The notes beneath the pieces are model-generated. The model saw only the letters and a list, made by a program, of their open reading frames with translations. It was not told the origin of the DNA and made no database searches. The position numbers were made by a program, and so were the translations under genes. Positions 8,419 to 17,537 of a DNA stretch of 38,119 bases are shown piece by piece (the stretch's first letter is position 1; every line of letters starts with the position of its first letter). Source of the stretch: Planctomycetota bacterium (GTDB lineage: Bacteria > Planctomycetota > PUPC01 > JACPCR01); contig JACPCR010000105.1 in the NCBI GenBank assembly GCA_016179685.1, positions 1-38,119 of the forward strand. The letters are read 5' to 3'.

Positions 8419-11400
8419 CTACTCGAGCTGAACCTTTCGGGAGACCGTCACGCCCGACACCACGTCCCGGAGCATCACGGTCCAGACGCCTCGGGGGTCG
8501 TTCAACGCAAAGGGAAGCACCGCCTCGCCCATTCCGCCCGGCAGGAGCAGGTTTCGGCCGTAATGGGGCATCGATGCGCCCGAGGGGTCCGTAACCTCCA
8601 TTCTAACGACGTGAAGGTCCGGCGGATCGCCTCCGAGAATCCGTACGGCCGATCTCAGGGTCTGGCCAGGCTGAAACCTGGCCTCTGGCTGAAACTCGAT
8701 GCCCTGCACCTCATAGGGCAGACGTGCGAGGAGGTGGGCGGAATGTGGCCCGAGGAGAAGGGCAGCCGAGGCGGAGCGGCCGAGGACGCGACCCTGTATC
8801 ATATCATAAGTGAAGGCTTCGTCAGGGAATCGGACGGTGACCTCAGCGGGGGGCAGGTCGGCGCGGTTTCGCAAGAGGCCGACGTACTCGCTGCGTCCCG
8901 AGCGATGGAAGAAGATGGAGCAGGCCCGGGCGCGAAACCCGTCCGCCGCCTGGACCGCGCTTCGGGCCTTCAGGCCGGCGAAGGCCAGCAGGCTGGCGAA
9001 CAGGCTCTCCATAGCATCCACCTTGACGCCGGAGTCCGCCGCCGCCGGGCCGGCCCTCAGGGCCACGTACCGGGAGAAGAGGTTGCCGTTGAGCAGGAAT
9101 GCCTTTCCTTTGCCGAAGGGGTGATACAGGATGGCGGGGGTCCCCGTGCGAGCATGCTGGGCGAGGACCTGGGCCGAGTCGGGATGGATGCCGGTTTCCT
9201 GGAGGGAACATTCGAGCGCATGGGCCGGCACATCGAGGGCCTGGGCATCCCCTTGACGGACCAGTTCGCCCGCTTCCTCCCGGATTCCGATGGCGGCTCG
9301 GCGGATGCCGAACAGCTCGTCCAGGGGCCCCGGCAGGGCGGCGCGGCCGTGCTCGTCCATGGCCCCGGGAAGCAGGTCCGCCACGACGGTCCCGCCCGCG
9401 GCCGCGTAGTCGCGGATCGCCTTCGCCTCCGCGGCGGAAACGCACACGCTCCCGTTCATCAGGAAGAGGCGCGCTTTCCCGGGGTTGAGAAGCCCCTGTT
9501 CGACCTGTTCATGAGAAAGGTAGAAATGCTGGTAGCCCAGCTCGGCGAGAAGCTCGACCAGGCTGGCGCGGCTGGCCAGGACGCTCTTTTCCTGCCCGAG
9601 GGCATAAGCCGCGTGCAGGGATCGTTGGGAATAATGAAGAGCGATGGGATCGAAGACGAGGGGACAGTGCATGAGGAGCTTCCCGGGCCCAGTCTGGATT
9701 TCTTTCAGCCCGTCGCGGGTATCCCGGGCGCCCTCGAACCAGGTGAAGTCCGGATTGAGGAGGGTGCCCTCGGCGAAGAAAGAGACCCCCTGCATCCCGG
9801 CAAAGGCGAGATGCCAGAAAACCTGGCGCACGCGGGGCCCCTTCTTGCCGTAGCCGGTCCAGGGGGCAAGCGGCATGTCGGAGAAGGAGCGGTGCAGGCG
9901 GTACTGGTCGCCTCCGGAGTAGCTCTGGAGGGCCTTGAAGACGCGGGTGAGCAGCCACCAGTCGTTTCCGCTGTGCGTGGTGGCCTCCTGAGTGCCGCTG
10001 ATGCCCAGCCGGGCCTCCGGGTCCCCGCGCTCGAGCGCCTCCCGGGCCAGTTGGAACTGGCGTGCGAATCCCCAATCGAGGAAATCACGATAGGCGCACC
10101 AGGGCGCGAAGTTGATGAAGCCCGTGTCGCGGTTGCGCTGAACCGCATCCTCGAGGGACGTCATGGGCAGGACCTCATCCCAGGACTCGTACCGGGCGTT
10201 CCAGGACTCGTTGAGGGCCGCGAGGGAGGGGTAACGGCTGCGGGCCCAGGCCCGGAAGGCGGGCGGCAGGTTGGGCGACTCGGCATCCTCACGCACGGCC
10301 TGCTCGTCGCCCCACATGCTGAGAAGCGCGCCGTATCGTGCGCCAGCCCTCCCGATGAGCTCGTCACCTCCCTTGGTCACGACCTTCAGGCTGTGCCGCA
10401 TCATGGCGTCAAGGTAGGCGGGCACGTGATCGGACGGATTCAGGACGAGCCCGGTCATGCCCATGCGCTTCATGTGCTGGAGGCGCGCCTCAAAGAGGTG
10501 CTCGTGGCCGCCGTTGTAGGCCCCGGCGGCCCAGATAATGGACTCGAACTCGTCCCAGGCCCGGGGCGCGCTGATGGCGAAGCGGGCCTGCCGGTGGTCC
10601 AGGACCTGTCCGCCGCGCCTGAGTCGGACCTCCAGCACGCCGAGCATGGAGATGGCGTCCGCGAGTGGAACTTCGACGACGGCGGCGGTCCCTCCGGGAG
10701 CGGGCATCTCGCGCCGGAACATCTCGCGGCCGTAGCCGTCGGTCAGATCGGCCTCGATGGCGAGGCCTGCCGTCTCTTCCGCCCGGACGCGGACCTCCGC
10801 CCGCATGGTCTCGTCCCGGCGATAGGCCTCCCGGTCGAGCTGGAGCGGCTCGAGGGACTCGGCGGAATCGGCGGGAAGAGCCACGGCGGCGAAGTCGAGC
10901 ACGCCTCTGTCGCTGCTCACAAACAGGTGGGCGAGGTTCAGCCCGGCAGGAAGGGCGGGAAGCGGCGCGCGGGCCGTGTTCTTCCCCCGCTCCAGGGTCA
11001 GATCGGTCTCGCGGTCCCCGATGGCCTGCCCGAAGACGTCCAGGAACTGGACACGGAGACGGGCGGACAGGGGAGCGGGGCTGTGGATGACGAGGGTTAG
11101 GGGCTGCGGGCATGGCTTTCCAGCGGCGATCTTCGCCGGCGGCTGGATCGACGTGATGCGGGTTTCCGATTCCTTCCGTGCCGCATAAAGGATTGCACGG
11201 CCCACCAGGGCATAGTGGTATTCCCAGTAGGGGTAGGAGAGTTTGTTGGGAAAAGCGGCGACACGGGGAAGCAGCCCGCCGGCCTCCCGCTGCCGCGCCA
11301 GGTAGGTGAGCGTGACGACTCGGCCCCTGCCGTATTCAGAGAGAAGAGCCAGGGGAAGGTCGCCGGCGCTGGCGACGGTCTCGGCCGCGTCGCCCATCTC

Positions 11401-12045
11401 GGCCCGGACCTCTCCGAACCGGGTTGCGGCCGTACGCGGCAGCGCCTTCCACGGAATCCCCTGCGTGAGATAGACCTCCTCGTCGGCCGACCAGTCGGCC
11501 TCCGTTGCTTTGCCCGGATTGTCCAGCGGCAGCATCTCCCACGCGGCCGGATCGCCCGGGGCGGGATCGATCCAGACGAGGCCAGCGCCGGCCCGGACCA
11601 TTTCCCGGGCCCTGGCTTTCGAGGGGTGAGTCAAGGCATCCCAGGCCCCTCCGCAAAAGACGAGCACCTCGTAGCTCCGGCCCGGGGCGAGAAGATCGTT
11701 GTAGATTTTCTGGACGTTGTTCGGGTTGAGCCGGCCGTAGTAGATTCCGGTGTCGTACATCGGGTTGTGGAAGCTGCCGAGGGAACTGGCGGGCCGGAGG
11801 TCGAACCGCTGGGCCAGTTCGGGCACTTCGCGAGCGGCGTCCCGGCCCAGAAGGAAGAAAGCGGCGGAGGTCGCCCCCCCCGCGTAGGGCTTCGCCCACT
11901 TCACGTGGGGCGTCTCCACCTCCGGGGAACAGAAGGAGAGGTCCAGCACCTCTTCGGCTCGCAGAAGGTATCCGTGAGGCGGCCCGGGGTCGGCCCAAAT
12001 GACAGCGGGGAGAACGATACGAACTAGGAGGCGTGCCCGATGCAT
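8419..12045 (-). CDS. Secreted GH42-like beta-galactosidase-family protein
   Basis: A protein of about 1208 residues. From the ATG at 12045 it begins with a signal peptide (RAR, then a hydrophobic LLVRIVLPAVIWA, probable cleavage near ADP). The N-terminal ~300 residues look like a class I amidotransferase/trimerisation-type Rossmann domain. The middle is a TIM-barrel region: the segment AWARSRYPSLAALNESWNAR and the following YESWDEVLP are hallmarks of GH42. A second Rossmann domain (trimerisation type) and a beta-sandwich end the protein. The family hydrolyses galactosides. The acid/base region reads WGDEQ instead of the usual NEYG, and no obvious nucleophile Glu is seen near SDMPLAPW, so activity is uncertain. 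The frame extends upstream to 12165, but the signal peptide favours 12045. It diverges from the enolase gene at 12270. Confidence 0.7.
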   Translation of the reverse strand: MHRARLLVRIVLPAVIWADPGPPHGYLLRAEEVLDLSFCSPEVETPHVKWAKPYAGGATSAAFFLLGRDAAREVPELAQRFDLRPASSLGSFHNPMYDTGIYYGRLNPNNVQKIYNDLLAPGRSYEVLVFCGGAWDALTHPSKARAREMVRAGAGLVWIDPAPGDPAAWEMLPLDNPGKATEADWSADEEVYLTQGIPWKALPRTAATRFGEVRAEMGDAAETVASAGDLPLALLSEYGRGRVVTLTYLARQREAGGLLPRVAAFPNKLSYPYWEYHYALVGRAILYAARKESETRITSIQPPAKIAAGKPCPQPLTLVIHSPAPLSARLRVQFLDVFGQAIGDRETDLTLERGKNTARAPLPALPAGLNLAHLFVSSDRGVLDFAAVALPADSAESLEPLQLDREAYRRDETMRAEVRVRAEETAGLAIEADLTDGYGREMFRREMPAPGGTAAVVEVPLADAISMLGVLEVRLRRGGQVLDHRQARFAISAPRAWDEFESIIWAAGAYNGGHEHLFEARLQHMKRMGMTGLVLNPSDHVPAYLDAMMRHSLKVVTKGGDELIGRAGARYGALLSMWGDEQAVREDAESPNLPPAFRAWARSRYPSLAALNESWNARYESWDEVLPMTSLEDAVQRNRDTGFINFAPWCAYRDFLDWGFARQFQLAREALERGDPEARLGISGTQEATTHSGNDWWLLTRVFKALQSYSGGDQYRLHRSFSDMPLAPWTGYGKKGPRVRQVFWHLAFAGMQGVSFFAEGTLLNPDFTWFEGARDTRDGLKEIQTGPGKLLMHCPLVFDPIALHYSQRSLHAAYALGQEKSVLASRASLVELLAELGYQHFYLSHEQVEQGLLNPGKARLFLMNGSVCVSAAEAKAIRDYAAAGGTVVADLLPGAMDEHGRAALPGPLDELFGIRRAAIGIREEAGELVRQGDAQALDVPAHALECSLQETGIHPDSAQVLAQHARTGTPAILYHPFGKGKAFLLNGNLFSRYVALRAGPAAADSGVKVDAMESLFASLLAFAGLKARSAVQAADGFRARACSIFFHRSGRSEYVGLLRNRADLPPAEVTVRFPDEAFTYDMIQGRVLGRSASAALLLGPHSAHLLARLPYEVQGIEFQPEARFQPGQTLRSAVRILGGDPPDLHVVRMEVTDPSGASMPHYGRNLLLPGGMGEAVLPFALNDPRGVWTVMLRDVVSGVTVSRKVQLE

Positions 12046-12211
12046 GGAATGGGCATTCTCCAGGCAGGCGCAGGAAATGCAAGGCAAGCCCGGGTGACGC
12101 CCGCCACGAGGGTCCGGGGTTGGATTTGGGCTGATCCCGGCCTTCCAGAGGCGGCAGAAACTCATCGTCCATGTTATCTTTCCTGCAACCCGGGAGATTT
12201 GCCGTTCGCCC

Positions 12212-12251
12212 GAGTATCCCTATTCAGAAGTGCGGGCGCACTGACGGACTC
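12212..12251. repeat. Apex-family hairpin, right arm eroded
   Basis: The left arm GAGTATCCCTATTCAGAAGT followed by GC is intact. The right side keeps GCACT and the terminal ACTC but has lost most of the middle. The loop is GGGC. It sits between two divergent genes, 18 bases before the enolase ATG at 12270, where a terminator would make no sense. Confidence 0.65.
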
Positions 12252-12269
12252 GTTTACTCATGAGGTGAC

Positions 12270-13385
12270 ATGAAGATCACCCGCGTGGAGGCTCTTCCGG
12301 TGCGCGTCCCGCTCCGGAAAGGGATGACGACGAAGACGGCGCACGGCGAGCACGTGGACTCGCCCTACGTGATCGTGCGCGTGCACACGGACGAGGGACT
12401 GGTGGGCCTCGGTGAGGCGACGGTCTCGCCGAGGTGGAGCGGTGAGACGAGTCGCGGGTGCGTGGCGGCGATCGAGGAAATCTTGGGGCCCGCGCTGGCC
12501 GGGTTGGACCCGACGCGTCTCAACAGCCTTCGCCAGCGGCTGGACCGGTCGATCCGGCTCAACCCCTTCACTCGTGCGGCCGTGGAAATGGCGCTCTGGG
12601 ACCTGGCGGGCAAGGCCTCGGGGTTGCCCGTCTGCCGCCTGCTCGGCGGGCCGGTCAGGGACTCGATACCCATCAAGATGGTCGTCGGGGCCTTTGACGT
12701 TCCCCGGGCCGCCCGGCTCGCCGAGTCGTTCCTCCAGCAAGGTTACCGATGCCTCAAGGTGAAGGTCGGGCTCGATCCCGAGGAGGACTTCGAACGCGTG
12801 CGGGCGGTCCGGGACCTGGCGGGTCCCGCCATTCCCATCGGGATCGACGCCAACGGGGGCTGGGACCCGCCGGCGGCGCGCCGCATGCTGAAGAAGCTCG
12901 AGCCCTTGAACCTTCTTTTCGCCGAGCAGCCGATATCGCCCGGGGACCCGCGCGCCCTGTCCTCGCTGAGGGCTTCGACCTCGATTCCGATCATGGCGGA
13001 CGAGAGCGTGTTCACCCTTTCGGACGCGTGGGGCCTGGCCTCGGCCCAGGCGGCGGACATCCTGAGCGTGTATCCGGGCAAGACCGGCGGGATCGCCGCT
13101 TCCATCGAGATGGTCCACGTGGCGCAGGCCGCGGGCCTCGCCTGCCATCTGGGCAGCAACCTCGAGCTGGGAATCGCGAGCGCGGCGATGATTCACCTGG
13201 CGTCCGCCGTGCAGGGGATTCAGAGTGAACGATACCCGGCCGACCTCATCGGTCCGCTGTACCACGAGGCGGACCTCATCCGGAGGCCGCTCGATCTTGG
13301 CCCCGCGGCAGCGCGTCTGCCGGACGGGCCGGGGCTGGGGGTCGAACTGGATGAGGAACAGCTCGAACGCTGGTCCGCGCGGTGA
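12270..13385 (+). CDS. Muconate cycloisomerase-type enolase superfamily enzyme
   Basis: A 371-residue member of the MLE subgroup. All catalytic positions are present: the K163-V-K165 pair, metal ligands D193 (IDANGGW), E219 (FAEQP) and D244 (MADES), and the opposite-face K271 (PGKTGG). Enzymes of this type abstract a proton alpha to a carboxylate. Known members include muconate and chloromuconate cycloisomerases, o-succinylbenzoate synthase and dipeptide epimerases. The absence of aromatic-degradation or menaquinone genes nearby leaves the substrate open. The start has GAGGTG directly upstream. It is followed by the sulfatase on the same strand, with a hairpin between them. The sugar-related context suggests an acid-sugar or lactone substrate, but that is a guess. 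Confidence 0.88.
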   Translation: MKITRVEALPVRVPLRKGMTTKTAHGEHVDSPYVIVRVHTDEGLVGLGEATVSPRWSGETSRGCVAAIEEILGPALAGLDPTRLNSLRQRLDRSIRLNPFTRAAVEMALWDLAGKASGLPVCRLLGGPVRDSIPIKMVVGAFDVPRAARLAESFLQQGYRCLKVKVGLDPEEDFERVRAVRDLAGPAIPIGIDANGGWDPPAARRMLKKLEPLNLLFAEQPISPGDPRALSSLRASTSIPIMADESVFTLSDAWGLASAQAADILSVYPGKTGGIAASIEMVHVAQAAGLACHLGSNLELGIASAAMIHLASAVQGIQSERYPADLIGPLYHEADLIRRPLDLGPAAARLPDGPGLGVELDEEQLERWSAR

Positions 13386-13453
13386 GCCAATGATTGAGGT
13401 TCTATGTTCGGGGCGCCAAATCGGAAAGGATTTTTGAGTGTTGAGTTGCGCTT

Positions 13454-13480
13454 CAATAGAAGTGCCCGGCACTTCTATTG
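13454..13480. repeat. Apex-family hairpin between enolase and sulfatase
   Basis: CAATAGAAGTGC pairs perfectly with GCACTTCTATTG around a CCG loop (12 bp). It lies 69 bases after the enolase stop and 25 bases before the sulfatase start, with no T-tract. It shares the GAAGTGC/GCACTTC apex with the other copies but has a shorter, A/T-richer lower stem. Confidence 0.75.
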
Positions 13481-13505
13481 CGATTGAAATTCCTGGACTA
13501 TCGAG

Positions 13506-15026
13506 ATGTCCGACATGCCGATGCGCCCCAACATCTTGCTGATCACCACGGACCAGCAACGAGCGGACAGCCTGAGCACGTACGGCTCGGCGTTCACCTC
13601 GACCCCGCACCTGGACCGGTTGGGACGCGAGGGAGTCCGATGCGACCGCGCCTATTGCGCCAATCCGGTCTGCACGCCGGCCCGCGCCTCGATCTTTACC
13701 GGACAGTACGTCAGCCGGCACGGCGCGTGGAACGTGGGACTCAACGTGCCGGAAGCCGCTCCGATGGTCTCCACTCCTCTGTCCGCGGCGGGCTACCGGA
13801 CCCATTACATCGGGAAGGCCCATTTCCATTCCTTCGGCGGGCCGCCTGAGAAATCGTTCGAATCGTTCAAGGGCTGGGAACAACGCTATCCGGCGTTCCA
13901 GGGCCCCTATTATGGATTCCAGAGCGTCGAACTGGCCCTCGGGCACGCCACCTACGGCATGGCTGGGCACTACGGCGTATGGGTCCGTTCCCGTGTCTCC
14001 GAGGAGGCCCTCAACGGCTTCAGGAAATCTACCGGCCTCGGTTCCTTCGCCTTTGGCGGCCAGGCCCACGACTGGGACCTGCCCGTGGAGCTTCACAACA
14101 GCGTCTGGACCGCGGACCGCACCATTGCTTTTCTCGAGGCCCATGCGGACCGGCAGCCCTTCTTCCTCGCCGTAGGATTTCAGGACCCGCACCATCCCCA
14201 TTGCGTGCCCCGGACCTTTCAGGCGAGGGTGAATCCCTCGGCCGTGCCGCTGCCGGACTTCGCCGAAGGCGAGCTGGACGACAAGCCGCCGCACTTCCTC
14301 GAGGCCCATACCGGCCGGCTCGAGCAATCCGGAATCCGGGGACGCTTCTCAGTCGCTGGAATGGGCAACTCCGACTTCCGGCGCGTGACCGAGTCCGATG
14401 CACGGTTGGGACGGGCCTATTACTACAGCCTGGTGCGCCTCATCGACCAGGAGGCGGGACGCATTCTGGACGCGCTGGATCGCACTGGCCTGGCGGAGAA
14501 CACCCTGGTCATTTTCACGACCGACCATGGGGAGCTCCTGGGAGATCACGGACTCTGGATGAAGGGGCCGTTCCACTACGAATCGCTGGTCCGCATCCCT
14601 TTGCTGCTGCGATGGCCGCGAGGCTTCCCCGGCGGACAGACGCTTTCAGGCCTGGTCAGCCATGTGGACCTCTCGCCGACGATCCTTTCGGCGGCCGGCC
14701 TCGACCGCCCGGCATCGCTCGACGGCCTCGATGCGCTTCCGCTGCTTCGAGGGGAGGCGTCCAGCCTGCGTGACAACGCCCTCATCGAATGCGTTGATGA
14801 CCCTCACGGTCTGAGGCTCAAGACTCTGGTCACCGCGGACCGGAAGCTGACCTGGTACTGCGGGCAGGACTACGGCGAGCTCTATGACCTGGAGGCGGAT
14901 GCCAGGGAGAGGGTGAACCGGTGGGATGACCCGGCGTATGCGAGGGACCGGCTGCGTCTGCTCGGCCGGCTGCTGGACGCCCTCGAACCGCTGGAGCGAC
15001 GGATCGAGCGGGATTGCTATGCGTAG
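13506..15026 (+). CDS. Type I (formylglycine-dependent) sulfatase
   Basis: A 506-residue sulfatase of the alkaline phosphatase superfamily. The maturation motif C56-T-P-A-R60 is intact, so C56 would be converted to formylglycine by an FGE or anSME enzyme not encoded here. Metal-site sequence appears at the N-terminus (LLITTDQQRADS) and in FTTDHGELLGDHG; GKAHFH supplies the usual Lys and His of the sulfate pocket. No signal peptide is visible from either candidate start (13506, or ATG at 13521), which implies a cytoplasmic enzyme or a missed upstream start. The upstream Shine-Dalgarno is weak. It removes sulfate esters, probably from a sugar. The stop codon overlaps the next hairpin. Confidence 0.92.
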   Translation: MSDMPMRPNILLITTDQQRADSLSTYGSAFTSTPHLDRLGREGVRCDRAYCANPVCTPARASIFTGQYVSRHGAWNVGLNVPEAAPMVSTPLSAAGYRTHYIGKAHFHSFGGPPEKSFESFKGWEQRYPAFQGPYYGFQSVELALGHATYGMAGHYGVWVRSRVSEEALNGFRKSTGLGSFAFGGQAHDWDLPVELHNSVWTADRTIAFLEAHADRQPFFLAVGFQDPHHPHCVPRTFQARVNPSAVPLPDFAEGELDDKPPHFLEAHTGRLEQSGIRGRFSVAGMGNSDFRRVTESDARLGRAYYYSLVRLIDQEAGRILDALDRTGLAENTLVIFTTDHGELLGDHGLWMKGPFHYESLVRIPLLLRWPRGFPGGQTLSGLVSHVDLSPTILSAAGLDRPASLDGLDALPLLRGEASSLRDNALIECVDDPHGLRLKTLVTADRKLTWYCGQDYGELYDLEADARERVNRWDDPAYARDRLRLLGRLLDALEPLERRIERDCYA

Positions 15027-15070
15027 TACTCGCATACTGAAGTGCGGGAGCATTTCTGCACGGGGATACT
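15025..15070. repeat. Apex-family hairpin, imperfect, overlapping sulfatase stop
   Basis: Two 21-nt arms (15025-15045 and 15050-15070) around a GGGA loop, with an apex of GAAGTGC against GCATTTC. About five mismatches lie in the lower stem, but arm length and loop size match the perfect copies. The first two bases of the element are the last two of the sulfatase TAG. Confidence 0.65.
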
Positions 15071-15088
15071 AGAACGTTTCCTTGAGGC

Positions 15089-15268
15089 GCAACTGCTTAG
15101 CGATCGTCACCGGAGGCCTGTTTCTGTGAGTCCCGTAGGGACGTCCGAAATGAGCCCAGGGCATCAGTTCGCCGAAGCCCCGCGAAGGCGAACGCAGCCC
15201 TGGGAAGGGAAAGCGCATCAACCACAAGAGTCCCGTAGGGACGACCGAAGTTTTCGCCAAGGAGTTAC
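15089..15268. mobile_element. MITE-like element, copy C
   Basis: A 180-bp copy with both terminal inverted repeats (GCAACTGCTTAGCG at left; CGCCAAGGAGTTAC at right) and both GTCCC-GTA-GGGAC subterminal hairpins intact. The core forms a nested hairpin: CCCAGGG..CCCTGGG around GTTCGCC..GGCGAAC. It is almost identical to copy A apart from lacking about 85 internal bases. No clear target-site duplication is visible. The rest of the 15071-15422 gap holds no gene I can support. Confidence 0.75.
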
Positions 15269-15422
15269 AAGAGAGTGAACAGGGAAGGTTCACTCAGTTC
15301 TTACGGGCGTCAGTTGATACCTGAACCCTGACGCCTTTTCCACCCTTGTTGGGTTGCGGGCTTCGCCCGCCTTCATATACGATTTGCTCTACATTTGGAC
15401 CCTATTCCTTGCGAGCGAGACC

Positions 15423-16211
15423 ATGAGCGCATTCGAGCCGATTCGACTGACGCCCGCCGAGGTGGAGGGCTACCACCGGGACGGATACCTGATCGTGGAG
15501 CGATTGCTGCTGGAAGAGGAGGTGGCGGCCTTCGTGGAGCATGAAGCTCGTCCGAAGCCGCCGGAGCTGAATCGCGGCCTCCTGTCGCACACGGTGGACG
15601 CGCCCAGGGCCTACGTGGCGAAGCATCCGAACGTGGCGGGCATCGCTGCACAGCTCCTGTGCGGCGTGCCGAGGATCGTGCAGACCATGTACCTGGCCAA
15701 GCCGCCGGCCCGGGCGGATGGAATGGCCGGAGGCAAGGGGATCGCCCTGCACCAGGACACGCACTACCTGCCGACGGAACCGAACACGTTGATGGCCTGC
15801 TGGGTGGCGATGAGCGAGACGGGGCCGGAGAACGGCGGCCTGTGCGTCGTGCCGGGCAGCCACCGCGGCGACCTGCGGCAGACGCACCGGAATCTGGCGG
15901 AGGACCACGTGAGCTGGGAACACGATTATCTGATGCGCGGCCGCGATGGCCGGGAGTGGAAACAGCGGATGTATTCCTTCCAGATCGAGGGTCTGGATGA
16001 GGGGCAGGTCGCTCGCCTCTCGGTAGCCCGCGGCGCAGGCGTCTTCTTCACGGGAATGACCATCCATGGGTCCTACGCCAACCGGTCGCCGGACCGGCCG
16101 CGCCTGGCCTTTGCCGTCCATTACGTGAGGGAAGGGACATGGGTTCTCCGGGCGGACGTGCAGGACACGGTGGCGGTGGAGAAATACTCCAAGGAAACGA
16201 AGGGGGCCTAG
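15423..16211 (+). CDS. Phytanoyl-CoA dioxygenase family protein
   Basis: A 262-residue Fe(II)/2-oxoglutarate dioxygenase on the double-stranded beta-helix fold. The facial triad is H110-x-D112 (LHQDTHYLP) and H215 (MTIHGS); an Arg in SPDRPRLAF binds the 2-oxoglutarate carboxylate. The substrate-facing segment ETGPENGGLCVVPGSHRG is typical of the PhyH family. Such enzymes hydroxylate diverse small molecules, and the name does not imply phytanoyl-CoA as substrate. The start at 15423 gives the usual N-terminus (LTPAEVEGYHRDGYLIVERL); an upstream in-frame extension to 15354 reads through non-conserved sequence. It stands alone on the plus strand, after MITE copy C. Confidence 0.9.
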   Translation: MSAFEPIRLTPAEVEGYHRDGYLIVERLLLEEEVAAFVEHEARPKPPELNRGLLSHTVDAPRAYVAKHPNVAGIAAQLLCGVPRIVQTMYLAKPPARADGMAGGKGIALHQDTHYLPTEPNTLMACWVAMSETGPENGGLCVVPGSHRGDLRQTHRNLAEDHVSWEHDYLMRGRDGREWKQRMYSFQIEGLDEGQVARLSVARGAGVFFTGMTIHGSYANRSPDRPRLAFAVHYVREGTWVLRADVQDTVAVEKYSKETKGA

Positions 16212-16216
16212 CCCCA

Positions 16217-16255
16217 ATACGGTGCAGTTGAGCGCACGAACTGTCGCGGCCGTAT
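16217..16255 (+). terminator. Hairpin after PhyH gene
   Basis: ATACGG pairs with CCGTAT, and CAGTT pairs with AACTG inside, starting 6 bases after the PhyH stop. No run of T of real strength follows (TCGTTTGT), so terminator function is only plausible. Confidence 0.4.
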
Positions 16256-16297
16256 CGTTTGTCATTGGCGAGGTCGAAGCGATGTGTTGAAGTTACG

Positions 16298-16362
16298 CCT
16301 GCCTGCCCTGTCTGCGCCGCGAGCGTCGCGGCAGGCAGGCGCGCCCGCGGCGCAGGCAGGCC
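16298..16362. repeat. Composite GCCTGC palindromic repeat
   Basis: Overlapping palindromes are built on GCCTGCCTG and its complement CAGGCAGGC (GCCTGCCTGCC at 16298; GGCAGGCAGG and GCGCAGGCAGGC further on). A related simple palindrome occurs at 38052-38084. A separate ACGGC-TAAA-GCCGT mini-hairpin follows at about 16434. The 16212-16499 gap contains no gene. Confidence 0.65.
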
Positions 16363-16499
16363 TCCCGGACCTGTCCTCCCGCAGGCATCCCGCTGGGACT
16401 ATGGGACGGATTCAGGCGTGGTCTTCTCGGACAACGGCTAAAGCCGTCACTCCAACCCCTGCGGAGACGGCTCCGGCGCTCAAGTGAACAGTATTGGCT

Positions 16500-17354
16500 C
16501 TAGCGCTTCTTGAGGGCGGACTCGTATTCTTCGCGCTTGACGGTGCTGCCGAAGAGGAGCGGGGCGCAGCCTTCCAGGTCGCAGAGGAACATGGCACGGG
16601 TCGCCTGGCTGACGTCGATGTCGGCGACGACCAGTTCCTCGCGCCGAAGCTCGGAATGAGCATGGACCCGGCCGTCCGGCGAGATGATCATCGAGCGGCA
16701 GTTCTGATGCGGCTCGAGACACGCGTTGCAGGAGGCGAACCAGATGGTGTTCTCGGCGGCCCGCGTGGTGATCATGGCTTGATGGATGGGAATCTTCCAC
16801 TCGTTGGGCCGGGTCGTGTTGCTCTGGGGGTGGAAGACGATCTGGGCGCCCTGCCGCACGCACTCGCGGGTGCTCTCAGGGAAACGGAATCCCTCGAAAC
16901 AGATGACGACACCGACGGTGACGCCGTGGAGCTTGAAGACCTGGAAGCCCGAGCCGGGCGTGTAGGCGATGGCATCCAGGGGCGTCAGCTTGGTCTTGTG
17001 GTGGACCCCCAGAATCTTGCCGCGTTCCGAGATCACGAGGGCGGAATTATGCGGCTTTCCCGCGTGGGGATCGCTTTCCAGCGGCGTCTCCGTGCCCAGG
17101 ATGCAGGCCAGGTTCAGCTCCCCGCATCGATGGGCCACCGAGTCATGCACCTCGCGAAGCTTCTTCACGGGCACGGGCGTGTCCGGCCGCGCAATGTCCA
17201 CCCGGTAGCCCACCGTCTGCGTCTCCGGGAAGCAGAGAATCTGCACCCCGGCCTTGCCAGCCTGCTCGATGAAATCCAGGATCGTTCGGGCGTTGGCGTC
17301 TATGTCGTCCACCTGCCGCGTCTGGGCCAGTCCGATCTTCAGCTGCTTCTTCAT
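16500..17354 (-). CDS. Carbon-nitrogen hydrolase (nitrilase superfamily)
   Basis: A 284-residue amidohydrolase with the intact Glu-Lys-Cys triad: E44 (CFPET), K120 (HHKTKL) and C152 (VICFEGF). The superfamily hydrolyses amides, nitriles or N-carbamoyl compounds through a cysteine thioester; length and motifs fit the aliphatic amidase/N-carbamoylputrescine amidase-like branches. The ATG at 17354 begins the conserved LKIGLAQ strand and has GAAGG directly upstream. The reading back to 17441 is not conserved in character. It follows the DUF6785-like gene on the same strand after a gap of 183 bases that contains a decayed hairpin. Confidence 0.88.
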   Translation of the reverse strand: MKKQLKIGLAQTRQVDDIDANARTILDFIEQAGKAGVQILCFPETQTVGYRVDIARPDTPVPVKKLREVHDSVAHRCGELNLACILGTETPLESDPHAGKPHNSALVISERGKILGVHHKTKLTPLDAIAYTPGSGFQVFKLHGVTVGVVICFEGFRFPESTRECVRQGAQIVFHPQSNTTRPNEWKIPIHQAMITTRAAENTIWFASCNACLEPHQNCRSMIISPDGRVHAHSELRREELVVADIDVSQATRAMFLCDLEGCAPLLFGSTVKREEYESALKKR

Positions 17355-17445
17355 CCTTCGCGCCTCTTCGGAAACAGGATAGGAGGGTCCCCTGCGGCCG
17401 CGCCTGGGAAACGCCGCTGGCCGCCCTGAACGGGCGAGCACACGA

Positions 17446-17478
17446 GCTTGGAAGCCCTGCCGCTCTTCTGAACAGGGG
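17446..17478 (-). repeat. Decayed apex-family hairpin
   Basis: On the minus strand this reads CCCTGTTCAGAAGAGC, a one-base variant of the family left arm, followed by a poorly matching right arm (GGGCTTCC). It lies downstream of the DUF6785-like gene, again at a gene 3' end. Confidence 0.45.
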
Positions 17479-17537
17479 CACGAGCCTCCGTGATGTTATC
17501 GTCCCGGTCGCCGGAAGCCAAACGGAATCCGCCCGGG

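Noticed and set aside
12258..14327. 689-codon minus-strand frame across the enolase and sulfatase genes
   Set aside because: It covers two well-supported plus-strand genes in antisense and has no recognisable motif.
1501..16470. Possible CRISPR array from repeated GTCCC-GTA-GGGAC and related units
   Set aside because: The units are few, unevenly spaced and belong to MITE ends; no repeat-spacer periodicity and no cas genes.
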